A stretch of DNA of 64,000 nucleotides from Aminiphilus circumscriptus DSM 16581 (GTDB lineage Bacteria; Synergistota; Synergistia; Synergistales; Aminiphilaceae), in assembly GCF_000526375.1 (NCBI RefSeq), contig NZ_JAFY01000005.1, positions 248,001-312,000 on the forward strand. The letters run 5' to 3'. Below, one piece after another: positions 61,660 through 64,000 of the stretch. Numbering within the stretch: the first letter of the stretch is position 1; each line of letters begins with the position of its first letter. The position numbers and the translations under genes were made by a program. The notes beneath the pieces are model-generated. The model had not been told where the DNA came from and made no database searches. It saw only the letters and a program-made list of their open reading frames with translations.

Positions 61660-63348
61660 TCACACCGGCGAGACGCTCAAAGAGCGCACGCGATCGAAAA
61701 ACACATCCAGGGGCTTTCCGTTCCCGGCGGCTTCTTCAAGGGCCAGCGCAATCTGGAATTCCTCGATCCTTCCCGCCTGGGCAGCCGCACCCTTGAGGCG
61801 GTTAGCCCATAATCCGATGATTTTCGCGTCCCCGCCTTCAAGGGCGCCGAGAAGTCCTTCCCGAATCTGGGGAAGCTCTTCCCGAAAAACCGCTGCCACC
61901 AGTCGTCCCATGTCCTCCACCTCGCCATCCTCCTCCACGACGAAACCCGTCCATTGGGCGAGGATGTCCCGGAGAAGCTGCGGTGTCACAGGCTTCATGG
62001 CATAATCGTCCATTCCTGCCTCGAGCGCTTCGAGAGCACCCCCTGCGCCACCCGCCGTGAGCGCCACCACCGGAACGGTAATGCCCCTTCTCCGTATCTC
62101 CCGAGTCGCTCCGTATCCACCGAGAACCGGCATGAAGACATCCATGAGCACAAGATCCACGGAATTCCGCTCCAGAAAGCCCAGCGCCTCTTCGCCATCC
62201 CTGGCGCAGAGGACATCGCATCCCCACCGTTGGAGAATGCCCTCGAGCAGTTTTCGGTTCACCAAACTGTCGTCGACGACGAGCACCGTCGGTGGCGTCG
62301 CCCGTTCCTCCGCCCTTCCGATCCTCTGTTTCCCCGAAACGAACAACGGGAGTCGAAGCTTCCAGAACAGTCCTCCCGAGGTGTGGGTGATGTTGCAGGA
62401 CTCGGCGTACATCTCGATCTGGCGATTCAGGAGGGACCGCAGAGGACCTGGGGTCACCTCTCCAGAGGAAAGAACCTCGAAGGCCACTTCCAGCTCCCCC
62501 TCTTCGAGCGTCGCCATGCAGGCCACCGCGGGGGCATTCATCTCGCAGAAACAGTATTCCACAAGTCCCGTCAGCAAAAACGCCGCCCCCTGGGAAAGAA
62601 ACCTCTCCTTGGGAAACGACGCAAAGGTGCAACTCCACTCTCTCCCCAAAAGATTACGCCACGCCTGCCCCAAAGCGTCGAGACGGGCAAGGGAATCACC
62701 AAGGGAAAGAAGCATGGGGGAAAGATCCCGCACACAGGAAGCACACAGGAGTGCCTCCACGTGCGCCCGGAGAAGGACGAGCTGCTCCCGCACTCTTTCG
62801 GAATCGGCGTTGCCTCGCCCGGATGCGGACAGATCCTCCATGCCGAGATCCAGGGAGAGAAACGCGGCGTTGATCTGTTCTCCGAGAACGATTCGTCGGC
62901 TCTCCATCTGCCAGGCCGTCCGGGCATCCAGAGCGAGAATCGCCAACGTCGCATCGTCCTCGAAACAGGCATGTTCACGTTCCGTGTAGGCCGTCTCGCA
63001 CCCCGCGACGAGAAAAAGCTCCTCCCCTGCGAGGCTGCTGCGCCTCAGAAGCAGTCGGGGATCGAGACGCCGCCCTCGGAGAAGGGGCGCCACGTCGCTT
63101 TCGCGCTTGTTCCCGGGAAGACCCGCAAGGATGTGCACCACCGCCAAATCGTCCCTTTCGAGACGAAAGAGGCGTCCGGAATCTCCGCAGTAGAGCCAGC
63201 CGGCGCGGCGGGGCGCCGCACAGCGCCAGAGGGCATATCGGCTTTCCGTGCGTTCCGCGAGATAAGGCAGCAGAATTCCTGCAAAATCCTCGCTGCTGGG
63301 GGCTTCTTTGAGTTTCTGTAACAGGTCCACGAACCGGCTCTGCGACAT
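61660..63348 (-). CDS. Receiver-domain protein with kinase-like N-terminus and degenerate Hpt-like tail
   Basis: Protein of 562 aa. Residues about 1-130 look like a GAF-type sensor; 150-340 resemble a histidine-kinase ATPase region without an H-box or clear N/G boxes. A full receiver follows from 352: TVLVVDDSLVNRKLLEG, phospho-acceptor in LVLMDVFMPVLGGYG near Asp 402, the Thr of ALTAGG, and Lys in AMKPV near 452. The tail (about 475-562) has an Hpt-like helix FREELPQIREGLLGALEGG then LWANRLKGAAAQAGR; the place of the phosphorylated His is Asn (near 514). It cannot relay phosphate through that site. It has no membrane segments and so is cytoplasmic. Confidence 0.8.
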   Translation of the reverse strand: MSQSRFVDLLQKLKEAPSSEDFAGILLPYLAERTESRYALWRCAAPRRAGWLYCGDSGRLFRLERDDLAVVHILAGLPGNKRESDVAPLLRGRRLDPRLLLRRSSLAGEELFLVAGCETAYTEREHACFEDDATLAILALDARTAWQMESRRIVLGEQINAAFLSLDLGMEDLSASGRGNADSERVREQLVLLRAHVEALLCASCVRDLSPMLLSLGDSLARLDALGQAWRNLLGREWSCTFASFPKERFLSQGAAFLLTGLVEYCFCEMNAPAVACMATLEEGELEVAFEVLSSGEVTPGPLRSLLNRQIEMYAESCNITHTSGGLFWKLRLPLFVSGKQRIGRAEERATPPTVLVVDDSLVNRKLLEGILQRWGCDVLCARDGEEALGFLERNSVDLVLMDVFMPVLGGYGATREIRRRGITVPVVALTAGGAGGALEALEAGMDDYAMKPVTPQLLRDILAQWTGFVVEEDGEVEDMGRLVAAVFREELPQIREGLLGALEGGDAKIIGLWANRLKGAAAQAGRIEEFQIALALEEAAGNGKPLDVFFDRVRSLSVSPV

Positions 63349-63478
63349 GGCACACTCCTCGACGATTCGCTTCGGCGGATCACATGTCCTTCCCGGGGCG
63401 CGCTGAATACATGACTATCCTATTACAATCATACGGCGTGCATGCAAAGAGTGCAAACAGGTTCTTCCCGAAAATGCC

Positions 63479-64000
63479 TCAGGGCTCCTCGTCCCGAAAA
63501 CGGCGCCAGAAACCCCGGAGGCGGGCACCCATCTCCCGCTCCGCCCCCAGCGTTCCCGGGAAATAGCTTCGGAGGAGACGATCCATATAGTTCTGGGGAA
63601 CCCAGTGCCGCGGGTCATCGTGAGGATAGACGTAGCCCGATCCGTGGGGACGGAGGTGTTCGGGCACTTCCTGAACATTTCCCTTCTCCAGGGATGCCAA
63701 GGCGGTGTTCACCGCCTGATAGGCGCTGTTGCTCTTGGGCGCCGAGGCCAGATAGATCACCGCCTCGGCGAGAATGATCCTGGCCTCGGGAAACCCCGTC
63801 ATGTCCGCCGCATAGGATGCAGCGGCGGCGAGTAGAAGCGCCTGAGGATCGGCAAGCCCCACGTCCTCCGCGGCGAAGATAAGAAGACGTCTGGCGACGA
63901 AACGGGGATCCTCGCCCGCGGCGATGAGACGTGCCAGCCAATAGATCGCCGCGTCGGGATCGGAGCCGCGCATGCTCTTGATGAGGGCGGAGATGACCAT
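63479..64000 (-). CDS. rarA: Replication-associated recombination protein A, C-terminal part
   Basis: C-terminal 173 aa of the RarA/MgsA clamp-loader-like ATPase, which acts at stalled replication forks. The tetramerisation region is typical: ISALIKSMRGSDPDAAIYWLARLIAAGEDPRFVARRLLIFAAEDVGLADP, PEARIILAEAVIYLA, then PEHLRPHGSGYVYPHDDP. The ATPase core lies beyond 64000, so this is partial at its 5' side. It ends 3' at 63479, and the receiver gene begins 130 nt further on. Confidence 0.93.
   Translation of the reverse strand: MVISALIKSMRGSDPDAAIYWLARLIAAGEDPRFVARRLLIFAAEDVGLADPQALLLAAAASYAADMTGFPEARIILAEAVIYLASAPKSNSAYQAVNTALASLEKGNVQEVPEHLRPHGSGYVYPHDDPRHWVPQNYMDRLLRSYFPGTLGAEREMGARLRGFWRRFRDEEP

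Noticed and set aside
1-64000. CRISPR array
   Set aside because: No regularly spaced short direct repeats were seen; the repeats present are MITEs, IS copies and the 318-bp pair.

Overview
The window looks like chromosomal DNA of an anaerobic diderm, GC-rich bacterium, most probably a member of the Synergistota. This is inference, from the mix of families: SpoVS in a genome with no sporulation genes in view, a tripartite tricarboxylate transporter, many GTG/TTG starts with strong AGGAGG-type ribosome binding sites, and diderm-type envelope genes. No 16S or other phylogenetic marker was searched. All calls come from reading the sequence; no database search was run.

Layout. 1-13.7 kb is core and housekeeping DNA: TrkA (cut by the window edge), a divergent asparaginase-family protein, an MFS carrier, a PPC/DUF296 protein, YbaK, a soluble lytic transglycosylase coupled to a LysR regulator and a glutaredoxin, a DtxR regulator, an orphan CitG-like protein, a radical SAM protein with a MATE exporter, an RpiR regulator, and a UPF0173 hydrolase. 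13.8-19.9 kb holds aspS, hisS, spoVS and small envelope genes. 20-30 kb has a flavin-type oxidoreductase, an M23 peptidase, a UgtP-like glycosyltransferase, a beta-hydroxyacid dehydrogenase, a DJ-1/PfpI protein and unknown secreted proteins. Three copies of a ~100-bp MITE and an IS5-type relic with the same end sequence also lie here.

30.8-46 kb is a rearranged accessory region. A four-gene minus-strand operon (DUF499-type ATPase, unknown 202-aa protein, DUF1156-type DNA methyltransferase, PLD-helicase) runs from one promoter at 43.1 kb. It has the make-up of a helicase-methylase-ATPase anti-phage system. The region lies between two almost identical 318-bp direct repeats. The right repeat is the 3' half of an intact cyclophilin gene plus its downstream DNA; the left repeat is a broken duplicate joined to the helicase. 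Two defective IS256-family copies in inverted orientation and an AraC pseudogene broken by a 46-bp perfect palindrome lie in the same region.

46-58 kb: a GNAT-ppiB pair, then a ten-gene minus-strand operon (GntR, ferredoxin-type protein, unknown Cys-rich protein, OYE-like ene-reductase, aconitase-type dehydratase large and small subunits, TctC, TctB, TctA, AbrB-type membrane protein). It has one promoter at its head and a terminator at its end, and reads as uptake and dehydration/reduction of an unknown organic acid. 58-64 kb: tRNA-Leu(CAA), a hotdog thioesterase, a DUF2703-like protein, cobalamin adenosyltransferase, a second FCD GntR regulator, a YdcF-like membrane protein, a receiver protein with a degenerate Hpt-like tail, and the C-terminus of RarA.
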